Assembly: GCF_000092425.1 (NCBI RefSeq)
Contig: NC_014221.1
Coordinates: 873,001-937,000, forward strand
Reading direction: 5' to 3'
From: Truepera radiovictrix DSM 17093
GTDB lineage: Bacteria; Deinococcota; Deinococci; Deinococcales; Trueperaceae
DNA: 64,000 nucleotides
Notes under the pieces: generated by a model
The model's database searches: none
Seen by the model: the letters and a program-made list of their open reading frames with translations, nothing else
What the model was told of the DNA's origin: nothing
Program-made: the position numbers and the translations under genes
Shown here: positions 53,499 to 62,263 of the stretch, piece by piece
How positions within the stretch are numbered: the stretch's first letter is position 1
How the letters are laid out: each line of letters begins with the position of its first letter

Positions 53499-54731
53499 TT
53501 ACTTGCCGCGGCCGCGCAGACTCGCCTCGCGGCGCCTTAAGAGCGCCTGCGCCGCCGCTTCGGGGTCGCGGGGGGGTTGCAGGTCGAACTGCCGCGCGCG
53601 TTGCAGCTCCCCCCCGGCGGGGTGGGCGTGCAGGTTGAGCTCGCCGCGGCGCAGCGCGAGCTTGTCGCCGCGGAACATCAGGGCGGCGATAAAGGTCGTC
53701 AGGGGCACCGCCAAGATCAGCCCGACCGACCCGACGAGCGTGTGCACCACCTCGGAGGCGACGAACTCGAAGTTGAGCGCCCGCGTGAGGGTAAAGTCGT
53801 TGACGCTTAGCAGCACGAGCAGCGGGAGTGCGGCGCCCGTGTAGGCGAGCACGAGGGTGTTGACCAAAGAGCCGACGTGGTCGACCCCGACGTTCATCCC
53901 GCGGGTGTAGAGCTCGCGCAGCGAAAAGCTCGGGTTGACGTGGGCGAGCTCGCGCACGACGCTCGCCTGCACGATGGTGATGTCGGTGAGCGCCCCTAAA
54001 GCGCCGATGAGGAGCCCCGCGAGCAGCAGCCCGCGCAGGTCGACCTGCGCTGCGACCACGGCGATCGAGAGCGCTTCGTCGCTGCCTAGGCCGGTGAGGT
54101 AGGCCGCGCGGGTAAAGAGGACGCCCAAGACCATCGTGACGATAACGGCGACGAAGGTTCCCAAAAGGGCGGCCGTGGTGCTCCACGAAACGCCGTGGAC
54201 GAAGTAGATGGCGAGCACCAGCATGCCGCCGACCCCGAGCAAAGACACCACCATGGGGTTCCACCCCGCGAGGATGGCGGGGACGACGAAGGCGATGGCG
54301 ATCAGGAGGCTCGAGCCCGTCGCCAGCACCGCCCGAAACCCCTTGCCGCGCGCGATGGCGGTAGCGACCACCAGAAAGAGCGCGAGCAGCCAGCCGAGCG
54401 CCGGGCGGCGCACCCAGTCCGAGACCACGTACCGCACCCCGCCCTCCGGATGCGGGGCGTAGTAGAGCTCGACCCATTCGCCGACGCGGTACGCGGGCAG
54501 GTCGAAGTTGGGAGCGCCGGCGCCGTCGGGGAGCGGGGTGGGGAGCTCGGCCTCGACGGTCTCGCCGCTGCGCAGCGTTACGGTCGCGCGCTCGCCTAGC
54601 GCGACGATGCGGCCCTCGACGAAGCCGACGTCGCGGCGGGTGTCCGGGGCTGCGGGGGAGGCGGCCCACCCCACCGCGAGCCCGCACCACAGGTAGAGCC
54701 AGAGGGGCAGGGAGAGGAGGCGAAGCGACAT
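53499..54731 (-). CDS. YibE/F family membrane protein
   Basis: 410 residues: signal peptide or first membrane segment, a short outside beta domain (about 25-110), then seven or eight membrane segments with VVAAQVDLRGLLLAGLLIGALGALTDITIVQAS and FEFVASEVVHTLVGSVGLILAVPLTTFIAAL, the YibE/F signature. Transport role unknown. The ATG is 7 nt after TAAACT (complement of 54739-54744), so leaderless. It is divergent from rpmB; the palindrome at 54821-54836 is in the shared intergenic region. A charged Arg/Gln-rich tail follows the last segment. Confidence 0.85.
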   Translation of the reverse strand: MSLRLLSLPLWLYLWCGLAVGWAASPAAPDTRRDVGFVEGRIVALGERATVTLRSGETVEAELPTPLPDGAGAPNFDLPAYRVGEWVELYYAPHPEGGVRYVVSDWVRRPALGWLLALFLVVATAIARGKGFRAVLATGSSLLIAIAFVVPAILAGWNPMVVSLLGVGGMLVLAIYFVHGVSWSTTAALLGTFVAVIVTMVLGVLFTRAAYLTGLGSDEALSIAVVAAQVDLRGLLLAGLLIGALGALTDITIVQASVVRELAHVNPSFSLRELYTRGMNVGVDHVGSLVNTLVLAYTGAALPLLVLLSVNDFTLTRALNFEFVASEVVHTLVGSVGLILAVPLTTFIAALMFRGDKLALRRGELNLHAHPAGGELQRARQFDLQPPRDPEAAAQALLRRREASLRGRGK

Positions 54732-54804
54732 GCAGGGCAGTTTAGCAGAGCCCTAGATGAAGCGCCTTAGGCGTGAGCCGTTGGGTTAGCGTGTCGGGTG
54801 GCGC

Positions 54805-54836
54805 TAGACAGCCACCTAAATGATAACGTAGTATCA
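54805..54836 (+). promoter_or_regulatory. rpmB-znu promoter overlapped by a Zur-like palindrome
   Basis: TAGACA (54805-54810) and TAGTAT (54829-54834) are 18 bp apart. The -10 lies inside TGATAACGTAGTATCA (54821-54836), an interrupted palindrome with perfect TGATA/TATCA ends. The AT-rich TGATA...TATCA form resembles operators of Fur-family zinc regulators, and the downstream genes are zinc-uptake genes. Binding by Zur is inference. Confidence 0.6.
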
Positions 54837-54884
54837 ACAAGCGAGGAGGGCGCCGTGCTTCGCCCCAACCGAAAAGGAGACGTT

Positions 54885-55151
54885 ATGCCCAAAGTGTGCG
54901 CCGTCACCGGCAGACGAACCCGCCGCTTAACGACCAGCAGACGCCGCGGCTCCGCCAAGAGAAAGGGTGGGGTCGGCCTGAAAAAGGTCGGCGTTCACAC
55001 GCGGACGCAGCGGCCGAACCTGCAGAAAAAGACCCTGTGGCTCGGGGGTCGGGCGCAGCGCGTGTGGCTGAGCGCCAAGGCGCTCCGCAGCCTCGACCCG
55101 ACCCTGCTCGCGCCGCCGCTACGCGCCGAGCGCCGAGCTGGTGGCCGATAG
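54885..55151 (+). CDS. rpmB: 50S ribosomal protein L28
   Basis: 88 residues. MPKVCAVTGRRTRR at the start, GGVGLKKVGVHTRTQRPNLQKKTLW, and RVWLSAKALRSLDP at the end match Deinococcus-type L28. Only one cysteine remains, so it is a zinc-free form. ATG preceded by AAAGGAG. A GTG at 54855 with GAGGAGG is also in frame and would add ten residues. Co-transcription with znuA (41 nt downstream) suggests a role in zinc economy, where zinc-free ribosomal proteins replace zinc-containing ones. Confidence 0.95.
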   Translation: MPKVCAVTGRRTRRLTTSRRRGSAKRKGGVGLKKVGVHTRTQRPNLQKKTLWLGGRAQRVWLSAKALRSLDPTLLAPPLRAERRAGGR

Positions 55152-55192
55152 ATGCCTGCGTTGCCGATCCCGCCGCGTTTTTGGAGGAACCG

Positions 55193-56095
55193 ATGACACG
55201 AACCCTGTTGGGCCTGCTGCTGGCCCTGAGTCTCGCGCTGAGCGCCGTCGGGGTGGCGCAGGGGGAGCGCCCCGTGGTGGTGGCGTCCATGCACCCGCAC
55301 TACGACCTTATCCGGCAGATCACGGCTGGGGAGGCGGAGGTTGTGCGCCTGCTGCCCATCGGCGCCTCGCCCCACACCTTCGACCCGACGCCGCGCGACG
55401 TCGCGCGCGTCGGCGCGGCCGACCTGGTGATCTTTAACGGCGGCGTCGACGCGTGGCTGCACAACCTGGTGGCGGCCTCGGGGACGGACGCGCCGCTGCT
55501 CGAGCTGATGGCGGTGTTGGACCTCGACGCAGCAGCCGAGGGGGCGCGCCCCCGCGACCGTGGTGTTGGGGACGACCACCGCGGCGTCAACCCCCACGTC
55601 TGGCTCGACCCCGTGCTGATGGCGCAGGCCGTACCGCACTTCGTCGACGCGCTCGCCGCAGTCGACCCGGCGCGCGAAGCGCTCTACCGCGCCAACGGCG
55701 AGGCGCTCGTCGCCGACCTCGAGGCGCTGCACGCCGAACTCACCGAGATCTTGGCGCCAGTTGCCGGCGCGCCCTTCGTCCCCTTTCACGACGCCTGGCC
55801 CTACTTTACGGCGCGCTACGGGCTCGAGCAGGTCGTGGTCATCGAACCCGCCCCCGGGCGCGAACCGACCCCGAGCTACCTCGCCGAAGCGCTCGCGCTC
55901 ATCGAAGCGAGCGGCGCGCGCGCGATCTTTAACGAGGTGCAGCTGCCCGCCCGCCCCGCCGAGGTTTTAGCCGAGCAAGCCGGCGTCGCGCTCTACACCC
56001 TCGACCCCGAAGGGGGGGGGACGAGCGACGAGGAGACCTACCAGGCGTTCATGCGCGACAACGCGCGCACCATCGCCGAGGCGCTGTCGCGGTAG
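55193..56095 (+). CDS. znuA: Zinc ABC transporter substrate-binding protein ZnuA-like
   Basis: 300 residues. Signal peptide (to about 23, VGVAQG). Metal ligands of the cluster A-I family: VVASMHPHYDLI (His), IGASPHTFDPTPRD (His), NPHVWLDP (His) and, near the end, YTLDPEGGG (Asp). The histidine-rich loop is short (DRGVGDDHRG). Zinc rather than manganese is inferred from His ligands and context. ATG with GGAGG 8 nt before. Confidence 0.9.
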   Translation: MTRTLLGLLLALSLALSAVGVAQGERPVVVASMHPHYDLIRQITAGEAEVVRLLPIGASPHTFDPTPRDVARVGAADLVIFNGGVDAWLHNLVAASGTDAPLLELMAVLDLDAAAEGARPRDRGVGDDHRGVNPHVWLDPVLMAQAVPHFVDALAAVDPAREALYRANGEALVADLEALHAELTEILAPVAGAPFVPFHDAWPYFTARYGLEQVVVIEPAPGREPTPSYLAEALALIEASGARAIFNEVQLPARPAEVLAEQAGVALYTLDPEGGGTSDEETYQAFMRDNARTIAEALSR

Positions 56096-56155
56096 CGCGT
56101 TGGGGCGCTCTGGCAGCTTCGACCTCCGCGCACCGAACGGGATAAGCTAAGCCGC

Positions 56156-56899
56156 GTGACCTCCCCCGACCGCCCCCCGCTTCACTTCCACCACGTCAGC
56201 GTCCGCTTCGGCGAGGCGGAGGTGCTCAGCGACATCTCGTTTGACCTCTGCGCGGGGGCGTTTTTGGCCCTCGTGGGCCCCAACGGGGCGGGCAAATCGA
56301 CCTTGATCAAGGTCGCTTTGGGGCTCGTTACCCCACATAGCGGGCACGCGGCGCTCTTCGGCGCGGCGGCGGGGCGGCACCCCGAGCGCATCGGCTACGT
56401 GCCGCAGCTTAAAACGTTTGACCGCACCTTTCCGGCTTCGGTGCTCGAGCTCGTCGTCTCGGGGCTGCGCCGGAGCTGGCCGGCGCGCGTCCAGAAGCGC
56501 GAACGCGACGCGGCGCGCTTGGCGCTCGAGCAGGTCGGTGCGGGGCACCTCGCCCTCAAACACCTCCCCAAGCTCTCCGGCGGGGAGCTGCAGCGCGCCT
56601 TTCTAGCCCGCGCCCTCGTCCGCCGCCCCCAGCTCGTCTTGCTCGACGAACCGGCGACCGGGGTCGACTTCCTGGCCGAACACGACCTCTACGACCTTTT
56701 AGAGCGCTACCAACGGGAGACGGGCGCCACGGTCGCGATGATCACCCACGACCTCGCCGCCGCGCGCTACCACGCGACCCACGTCGCGGTCCTCAACCGG
56801 CGGCTGCACGGCTTCGGTCCCCCCGCCGAGGTCTTCGCCGGCGACGCCCTGACGCGCGCTTTCGGCCACCTCGGCCACCCGCACAAGCTCGCGGTGTAG
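56156..56899 (+). CDS. znuC: Zinc ABC transporter ATPase ZnuC-like
   Basis: 247 residues. Walker A LVGPNGAGKSTL (39-50), signature LSGGELQRAFLARALV, Walker B LVLLDEPATGVD, H-loop MITHDLAA. The GTG lies 7 nt after TAAGCT (56143-56148) with no Shine-Dalgarno site, so it can also be made from its own leaderless message besides read-through from rpmB-znuA. Confidence 0.92.
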   Translation: MTSPDRPPLHFHHVSVRFGEAEVLSDISFDLCAGAFLALVGPNGAGKSTLIKVALGLVTPHSGHAALFGAAAGRHPERIGYVPQLKTFDRTFPASVLELVVSGLRRSWPARVQKRERDAARLALEQVGAGHLALKHLPKLSGGELQRAFLARALVRRPQLVLLDEPATGVDFLAEHDLYDLLERYQRETGATVAMITHDLAAARYHATHVAVLNRRLHGFGPPAEVFAGDALTRAFGHLGHPHKLAV

Positions 56900-57058
56900 C
56901 GCGCTGTGGCGTTGTGGCGACCCGGTGCGGCACGCAGCGGCGCGCCGGCCGTAGCGATGAGCGTTAGTGCTACGCTGACCGGTGGCCTCGACCGGGGCGC
57001 CACGACGACCCCTCAGGCCTCCAAACCAAACGCCTCCGTGCACCTAGAGGAAACCGAT

Positions 57059-57871
57059 ATGCTCGCCGAACTCATCGACGTCTTTCAGCTCCCCTTTATG
57101 CAGCGCGCGCTCCTCGCGGGGCTTCTCGTCGCGCTCATGTGCGGCGTGTTGGGGGTTTTCGTGGTGCAGCGGGGGCTGTCGTTTTTGGGCGACGGCCTCG
57201 CCCACGCGGCCTTCGGGGGGGTAGCTCTGGGGCTTTTGCTCGGGGTCGAGCAGCCTCTGTGGGTGGCGCTCGCCTTTACCCTGGTGGCCTCGCTCGGCAT
57301 CGCTTGGGTGCGCGACCACACGCGGCTCTCGTCGGACACGGCGATCGGCATCTTTTTCGCGGTCTCGGTGGCGCTGGGCGTGATGTTTATCAGCTTCGAG
57401 ACGCAGTTTAACGTCGACGCCTGGCACCTGCTCTTCGGTTCGATCCTGGGTATCGGCCAGCAGGAGCTGCGCCTCATCGCGGGGCTCGCGCCGCTCTCGT
57501 TGGGGCTCTTGGCGCTGCTATGGAGCCACCTCGCCTACGCGACCTTCGACGCCGAGCTCGCGCAGACCGACGGGGTGCGGGTGCGCGGCCTCGAGTACCT
57601 GCTCTTTGCCCTCGCGGCGGTGGTGATCGTCGCTTCGGTGCGGGTCGTCGGGGCGATCCTGATCGCCGCCTACTTGGTCATCCCCGCCGCGAGCGCGCGC
57701 CTCGTGACCCGCTCGCTTTTCAGCATGACGCTCCTGAGCGCCCTCCTAGGGGTGTTCAGCACCGCCTTCGGCCTCGGCGCCTCGTACGTTTTGGAGGTGC
57801 CTTCGGGGAGCACCATCATCTTGACGCAGGCGCTGCTCTTTCTCGCCGCGGCGCTCGCCTCGCGGCGTTAG
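57059..57871 (+). CDS. znuB: Zinc ABC transporter permease ZnuB-like
   Basis: 270 residues with eight membrane segments: VALMCGVLGVFVVQRGLSFLGDGLAHAAFGGVALG and VRVVGAILIAAYLVIPAASARLV are diagnostic for the ABC-3 family. ATG follows AGAGG. The 159-nt gap to znuC has no gene; its frame is open upstream but without family similarity. Confidence 0.92.
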   Translation: MLAELIDVFQLPFMQRALLAGLLVALMCGVLGVFVVQRGLSFLGDGLAHAAFGGVALGLLLGVEQPLWVALAFTLVASLGIAWVRDHTRLSSDTAIGIFFAVSVALGVMFISFETQFNVDAWHLLFGSILGIGQQELRLIAGLAPLSLGLLALLWSHLAYATFDAELAQTDGVRVRGLEYLLFALAAVVIVASVRVVGAILIAAYLVIPAASARLVTRSLFSMTLLSALLGVFSTAFGLGASYVLEVPSGSTIILTQALLFLAAALASRR

Positions 57872-57939
57872 CGGGTGTCGCGCGCGCCTCCATGCGCTAA
57901 ACTCCAATCTGCCGGGGGTGCGGTGCCGTAAACTCACGC

Positions 57940-58254
57940 ATGGCGTATCGGCAGATTGCAGAACACCACATAGGCACGGGGGCGGTGCCGGGTATCCAGC
58001 GCTTTTACCGCTGCCCCAACCGCTACGGCGCGATCGTCTTTCAAGAACCGCTCTCGGGACCTTCTGCGCGGCTCCTCGTGACCCCGGTGTACTTCGAGGG
58101 GGACAGCGAGGACGACTACCGCGTCCTCTCGAGCGACAGAGCGACCGAGGGCCGCTCCGACGACCTCTTGCGCCCCGCCTTCGTCACCTCGCAAGCGGAG
58201 GTCGAGGCGCTTTTAGATGAGCTCAGCCGTCTACCCGAGGAGGAACCGCGATGA
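57940..58254 (+). CDS. Hypothetical protein
   Basis: 104 residues, soluble. Starts MAYRQIAEHHIGTG, then a beta-rich GAIVFQEPLSGPSARLLVTPVYFEG and an acidic helical end. ATG is 5 nt after TAAACT (57929-57934), leaderless. Coupled by ATGA overlap to the next small gene. Not recognised. Confidence 0.65.
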   Translation: MAYRQIAEHHIGTGAVPGIQRFYRCPNRYGAIVFQEPLSGPSARLLVTPVYFEGDSEDDYRVLSSDRATEGRSDDLLRPAFVTSQAEVEALLDELSRLPEEEPR

Positions 58255-58466
58255 ACCAGCTTAGCCGTGAGGACTTTTTTGCCCTGCCGCTCGAGGAGAT
58301 CGAGGGCCGCACCGGCCTCCCCGCCCCGCAAGGCGCCGACGAAGCGGAGCTGCAGGCGTACCGTGAACGCGCCTGGAGGAGTTACAAGCTCGACGTCGCC
58401 AACCGCGAGGAGTGGGTCGGTATCGAGGGGGAAAACGTCGGCCCGGCCGAGGACGAGACGCTCTAG
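58251..58466 (+). CDS. Hypothetical protein
   Basis: 71 residues, acidic (many Glu/Asp). NQLSREDFFALPLEEIEGRTG then AYRERAWRSYKLDVANREEWVG. ATG overlaps the stop of the preceding gene and GAGGA precedes it. The pair may form a complex. Not recognised. Confidence 0.6.
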   Translation: MNQLSREDFFALPLEEIEGRTGLPAPQGADEAELQAYRERAWRSYKLDVANREEWVGIEGENVGPAEDETL

Positions 58467-58823
58467 CGACGACACCCGCCAGGGCTCGAGGCGCCACTTA
58501 GCACTAGGGCCCACCCTGCGCGCCGAGGTGACCGAACCCCTCGGCGCGCAGCCCTTGGGCAACGCTAAAGCACCCCTGCGGCCCCTTCGGGGAGGTCGGC
58601 AACGACCAGAAATCGTCAGGAAGGTCTCAGCCGCCCCTGAAAGCGGAGGCGTAGCGGAAACCGCGCGCTCCGGGAAGTCGGCGAAGGCGTGCGGCGAACG
58701 CTTTTGCCGCCGCTAATGCCGCCCTGGGCCAGGACGAGCGTGCGCTCGGCCCGACGCAGCCAGCCTCTATACGCGTCATGGTCGGGTCACACGCTGGTCT
58801 AGTAGGCGGCGCGCCCCAAAAAA
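58467..58823. other. Gene-free stretch with an 11-bp inverted repeat
   Basis: No convincing gene on either strand. At 58518-58549 there is a perfect inverted repeat, GCGCGCCGAGG and CCTCGGCGCGC, with a 10-nt loop and no T tract, 51 nt after the preceding stop. Open frames on the minus strand here are low in complexity and do not resemble proteins. Confidence 0.4.
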
Positions 58824-58846
58824 ACCGTCCGGAGGGTGTCCGGACG
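58817..58846 (-). terminator. Terminator of the WGxxGxxG gene
   Basis: Perfect 9-bp stem CCGTCCGGA / TCCGGACGG (58824-58832 and 58838-58846), followed on the minus strand by seven T (complement of 58817-58823), 28 nt after the stop codon. Confidence 0.85.
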
Positions 58847-58873
58847 GCCTCTGCGTTCGGTGTTTGGGGTTGG

Positions 58874-59158
58874 TTAACGCCTGGTCCCGTCGACCACGAC
58901 GTTGCGGTCGCCGCCGCGGCCGCGGCCCGTGAGCCCCGCCAACCCGAGCAGGCCGAAGAGCCCGATCCAACCCCACCCGCCGCCGGTGCCCTGCGTCGTG
59001 GTCGTGGTCGCGGGCGCAGCAGGGGCGGTCGTGGTCGTCTCTTGGACGTTCGTGCCGGTCGTCCCCGTCGTCCCGGCGGCGTGGGCTGCGGGGAGCCCGA
59101 CGAAGAGCAAGCTGAGTGCGAGGGCGCCATTGCGGCAGGTTTTTTGCAGCGTGGTCAT
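58874..59158 (-). CDS. WGxxGxxG-type small exported protein
   Basis: 94 residues. Signal peptide (NGALALSLLFVGLPAAHAA), a Thr/Gly/Pro-rich spacer (about 30-60) and a C-terminal hydrophobic WGWIGLFGLLGLAGLTGR with a basic end. This is the layout of the WGxxGxxG family, in which the tail resembles a protein-sorting signal. ATG preceded by GGGAGG. It is a single-gene unit with its own terminator. Processing enzyme not in view. Confidence 0.8.
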   Translation of the reverse strand: MTTLQKTCRNGALALSLLFVGLPAAHAAGTTGTTGTNVQETTTTAPAAPATTTTTQGTGGGWGWIGLFGLLGLAGLTGRGRGGDRNVVVDGTRR

Positions 59159-59237
59159 GGTTGCCTCCCTTGGGTTTACCCTAGACGAGGTAGGGGAGCG
59201 CGGTGTGTACTGCGCCTCACACTGCTGCTGCGCCCGC

Positions 59238-61052
59238 TCAACCGGGGACGGGCTCGTTGACGAGCCGGGGCCAGAGCGCGTCGACTTTGCGCTTGACGGC
59301 TTCTGTCATGGTGATCTTTTCGGGCCAGCCGCGGTGAAACCCCTCCTCGGGGAGCTTGGGCGTGCCGTCCATCACGAACACCGGTCCGCTCGGCCCCGTT
59401 AAGACCTCGACGTCGCGCTCCGGGTCGATGTTGTTGAGAAGCGTCCAGATGCAGTCTTCAAAGTCTGCGGGGTCGGTCTCGTGGTCGAGCACGGCAATCA
59501 GCCGCACCCCGGTGGCTTCGGGCTGCGCGGCGGCCCACGCCCCGAGCTCCCGACCCTGCCCCGCGCGCTGTTTGTGGGTGGTCAAAAACCAGAAGCCGCC
59601 GGCGAGCTGGTGCTGCCGCGACACCGCTTCGTGTGTGGGGAGCTCCGCTTGTGAGCGCGTTTCGTTCGGCGTCCAGGCGGCGTTCGCCCCCTCCTCGTCG
59701 TGTTTGCGGGTGCCGTCTACGATCAGCTTGCTGCCGTAGCTCCACGAGCGGCTCGAGTGGTCGAGCACATCGATGGGCCCCTTGGCGAACTGCGAATCCC
59801 GCCCCGGCACGGCGTTTTGGAGAACCGTGCGCCAGAACGCGAGGTGCTCTTGCGGCTTGACCTTTTCGTCGGTCACCAGCAGCACCTTGGCGAACATCAT
59901 CTGCCCCAGACCCAGCAGGCCGTTGGCGACCTTGTAGGCTTGTCCCGGGTACTCTTTGTTGATGACCACGTTGACCAGGTTGTGGGCGATGCCGGCGGGG
60001 GGCATGTGATAGTCCACGATTTCGGGCAAGATGAGCTGCGCGGGTACCAGAAAGATGCGCTCTGAAGCCTCGATGAGGTAGGCGTCCTCCATCGGTGGGC
60101 GGCCCACGATCGTCGCCGGGTAGAGGGGGCGCTCGCGCATGGTGATGGCCGTAACGTGAAAGACCGGATAGAGGTCAGAAAGCGTGTAGAAGCCGGTGTG
60201 GTCGCCGAAGGGCCCCTCGGGGCGCCAGGGCTCTTCGGGGTCGACGTAACCCTCTAAAACGAACTCGGCGTTCGCGGGCACCTCGAGGTCGACCGTGAGG
60301 GCTTTGGTCAGCTCGATCGAGCGCCCGCGCAAAAAGCCCGTGAGTGAAAACTCGTTGATCCCCGGAATGGGCGGGATGGGGGCGGTGGCGGCGTAGGTGA
60401 GCGCGGGGTCGCCGCCTAATGCGACGGCCACCTCGAGCCGACGCCCCAGCCGCTTGGCCTTTTCAAGGTGCTTCGCGCCCGTCTTGTGCCGCTGCCAGTG
60501 CATCCCGGTGGTCGCGCGGTCGTAGACCTGCATCCGGTACATGCCGATGTTCGGCTCGCCCGTCTCGGGGTCTTTGGAGATGACCAAGGGCAGGGTGATA
60601 AAGGGCCCGCCGTCTTGGGGCCAACACGTGAGGATGGGGAGCTTGGTGAGGTCGACCTCGTCCCCGCGCCACACGACCTCCTGGACGGGGCCGCCCCGCA
60701 CGCGCTTGGGCGGCAGCGAGGCCAACTCTTTGAGTTTGGGCAGGTTCGAGGCGAGCCCCAAAAGGCCGCCGCCCAGCTTGACCTCGGTGAGGTTGCGGAT
60801 GCGCTCGCCGATGGCGTCGAGGCTTTTGGCGCCCAGTGCCAGCGCCATACGCTCACGGGTGCCGTAGAGCCCGATCACCAGCGGGAAGTCCTTACCGGCG
60901 ACATTTTCAAACAGCAAAGCGGGGCCGCCCGTCTTCACCATGCGGTCGGCGATCTCGGTGATCTCGAGCTCCGCCGAGACGCTTTCGCGAATCCGCAGCA
61001 GTTCGCCGCGGCGCTCGAGTTCGGCTACGAAGCTCTGCAGGTCGGTGTACAT
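59238..61052 (-). CDS. UbiD-family decarboxylase, menaquinone (futalosine) pathway type
   Basis: 604 residues, longer than E. coli UbiD (497) and like the SCO4490-type menaquinone biosynthesis decarboxylases. Features: TDLQSFVAELERRGELLRI, NIGMYRMQVYDRATTGMHWQRHKTGAKH (prenyl-FMN/metal region), FVLEGYVDPEEPWRPEGPFGDHTGFYT with catalytic Glu, and IVDYHMPPAGIAHNLVNVVINKEYPGQA. It needs prenylated FMN from UbiX, not seen here. ATG is 6 nt after TATCCT (complement of 61059-61064), leaderless. Confidence 0.9.
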   Translation of the reverse strand: MYTDLQSFVAELERRGELLRIRESVSAELEITEIADRMVKTGGPALLFENVAGKDFPLVIGLYGTRERMALALGAKSLDAIGERIRNLTEVKLGGGLLGLASNLPKLKELASLPPKRVRGGPVQEVVWRGDEVDLTKLPILTCWPQDGGPFITLPLVISKDPETGEPNIGMYRMQVYDRATTGMHWQRHKTGAKHLEKAKRLGRRLEVAVALGGDPALTYAATAPIPPIPGINEFSLTGFLRGRSIELTKALTVDLEVPANAEFVLEGYVDPEEPWRPEGPFGDHTGFYTLSDLYPVFHVTAITMRERPLYPATIVGRPPMEDAYLIEASERIFLVPAQLILPEIVDYHMPPAGIAHNLVNVVINKEYPGQAYKVANGLLGLGQMMFAKVLLVTDEKVKPQEHLAFWRTVLQNAVPGRDSQFAKGPIDVLDHSSRSWSYGSKLIVDGTRKHDEEGANAAWTPNETRSQAELPTHEAVSRQHQLAGGFWFLTTHKQRAGQGRELGAWAAAQPEATGVRLIAVLDHETDPADFEDCIWTLLNNIDPERDVEVLTGPSGPVFVMDGTPKLPEEGFHRGWPEKITMTEAVKRKVDALWPRLVNEPVPG

Positions 61053-61177
61053 GCCCCTAGGATACGGGTGGCGGGCGCGCGCGCGCGTCGTGTGAGAAGG
61101 CTGGGTGCGGCCTTTCGGTGTCAGGGCGGCCCCTCGGTGCCAGGGCGGCGCGTGCGGGGTGGTGCCGGGGGGCGGGG

Positions 61178-61183
61178 TAGACT
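61178..61183 (+). promoter_or_regulatory. -10 box of leaderless maf
   Basis: TAGACT ends 7 nt before the maf GTG; no Shine-Dalgarno sequence between them. Confidence 0.5.
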
Positions 61184-61190
61184 CTAGAGC

Positions 61191-61766
61191 GTGAGCAACC
61201 CCCCCATCATCCTGGCGAGCGCTTCGCCGCGGCGCCGCGAGCTGCTGCAGAACCTGGGCCTACACTTCGACGTGATCCCCGCCGACATCGATGAAACGCA
61301 CGGCCCCGACGAAACCCCTTTCGAGCTCGTGCGCCGCCTGAGCGTTACCAAGGCCGAGGCGGTAGCGCGGCGCTACCCGGACGCGCTCGTGATCGCCGCC
61401 GACACGCTCGTCGTGCTGCGCGGCGAGATTTTAGGCAAACCCAAGGATCGGGAGCAAAACCGCGACTTTATCGCGCGGCTCTCGGGCCGCACCCACGAGG
61501 TCTTCACCGGACACGCGCTCCGACGCGGTGAAGGGCGCGCCGAGCGGGTCGTCAGGACCGCCGTGCGCTTTCGCAAGCTCACCGACGACGAGATCGACCG
61601 CTACGTGGCGACCGGCGAAGGGCTCGACAAAGCGGGCGGTTACGCCGTGCAGGGCCGCGGCGCGGCGCTCGTGCGCGAGGTGCGCGGCTGCTACTTTAGC
61701 GTCGTCGGGCTTGGGGTGGCGACGGTGGTGGCGCTCGGCCGCGAGCTAGGGGTGACGCTCGTCTAG
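61191..61766 (+). CDS. maf: Maf-family nucleoside triphosphate pyrophosphatase
   Basis: 191 residues. LASASPRRRELLQNLGLHFDVIPADIDE at the start, VIAADTLVVL with the catalytic Asp, GKPKD, and GGYAVQGRGAALV. YhdE-like members hydrolyse dTTP, UTP and modified nucleotides. GTG start after the TAGACT box. Confidence 0.95.
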   Translation: MSNPPIILASASPRRRELLQNLGLHFDVIPADIDETHGPDETPFELVRRLSVTKAEAVARRYPDALVIAADTLVVLRGEILGKPKDREQNRDFIARLSGRTHEVFTGHALRRGEGRAERVVRTAVRFRKLTDDEIDRYVATGEGLDKAGGYAVQGRGAALVREVRGCYFSVVGLGVATVVALGRELGVTLV

Positions 61767-61811
61767 GGGGCGCCGCGGTGCCCCCGCGCGCGTTGCGCTA
61801 GCGCGGGCCGC

Positions 61812-61817
61812 TATGCT
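61812..61817 (+). promoter_or_regulatory. -10 element of rpsT
   Basis: TATGCT, about 75 nt before the start. The leader has a short GGCCCG/CGGGCC stem and an AAAGGAG site. Confidence 0.4.
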
Positions 61818-61891
61818 AGAGTCAAAAGGTTGACGGCCCGACCCGGGCCAAAGAGCGCGAAACCCGAAGACGCTGACCCCAAAGGAGCATC

Positions 61892-62176
61892 ATGGCAAGA
61901 AACCCGTCGGCAATGAAGTACCACCGCCAGTCGCAAAAAGCCAGGGCGAAAAACCGCGCCGCGAAGAGCACCATCCGCACCTTCGGCAAAAAAGCCGTCG
62001 AGGCGGCCGAGCGGGGCGACCTGGAGGCCGCCGCGAAGTTTCAGCGCGTGACGGTGAGCCTCATCGACCGCGCCGCGAAGGGCTCGACGCTGCACAAAAA
62101 CGCCGCGGCGCGGCGCAAGTCGCGCCTCGCTAGGCGCCTCAACAAGCTCGCCGCTGAGCAGGCGCAAGCGGGCTAG
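61892..62176 (+). CDS. rpsT: 30S ribosomal protein S20
   Basis: 94 residues, strongly basic. [30 protein letters not shown] and [23 protein letters not shown] are typical of S20, which binds 16S rRNA at the base of the 30S body. ATG preceded by AAAGGAG; a single-gene unit with its own promoter and terminator. Confidence 0.96.
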   Translation: MARNPSAMKYHRQSQKARAKNRAAKSTIRTFGKKAVEAAERGDLEAAAKFQRVTVSLIDRAAKGSTLHKNAAARRKSRLARRLNKLAAEQAQAG

Positions 62177-62192
62177 CGCGCCCCAAAAACGA

Positions 62193-62218
62193 CCCCGAGC
62201 GCAGCGCTCGGGGTTTTT
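62193..62218 (+). terminator. rpsT terminator
   Basis: CCCCGAGC (62193-62200) and GCTCGGGG (62206-62213), 5-nt loop, then TTTTT (62214-62218), 16 nt after the rpsT stop. Confidence 0.9.
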
Positions 62219-62263
62219 ACGTGGAGGTGTCCACGGTAGCGCCACGCGCCGCTGCGACCCGCG

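Noticed and set aside
58627-59130. 167-aa minus-strand ORF spanning the WGxxGxxG gene and its terminator
   Set aside because: It runs through a clear terminator and is a frame shadow of the small secreted protein.
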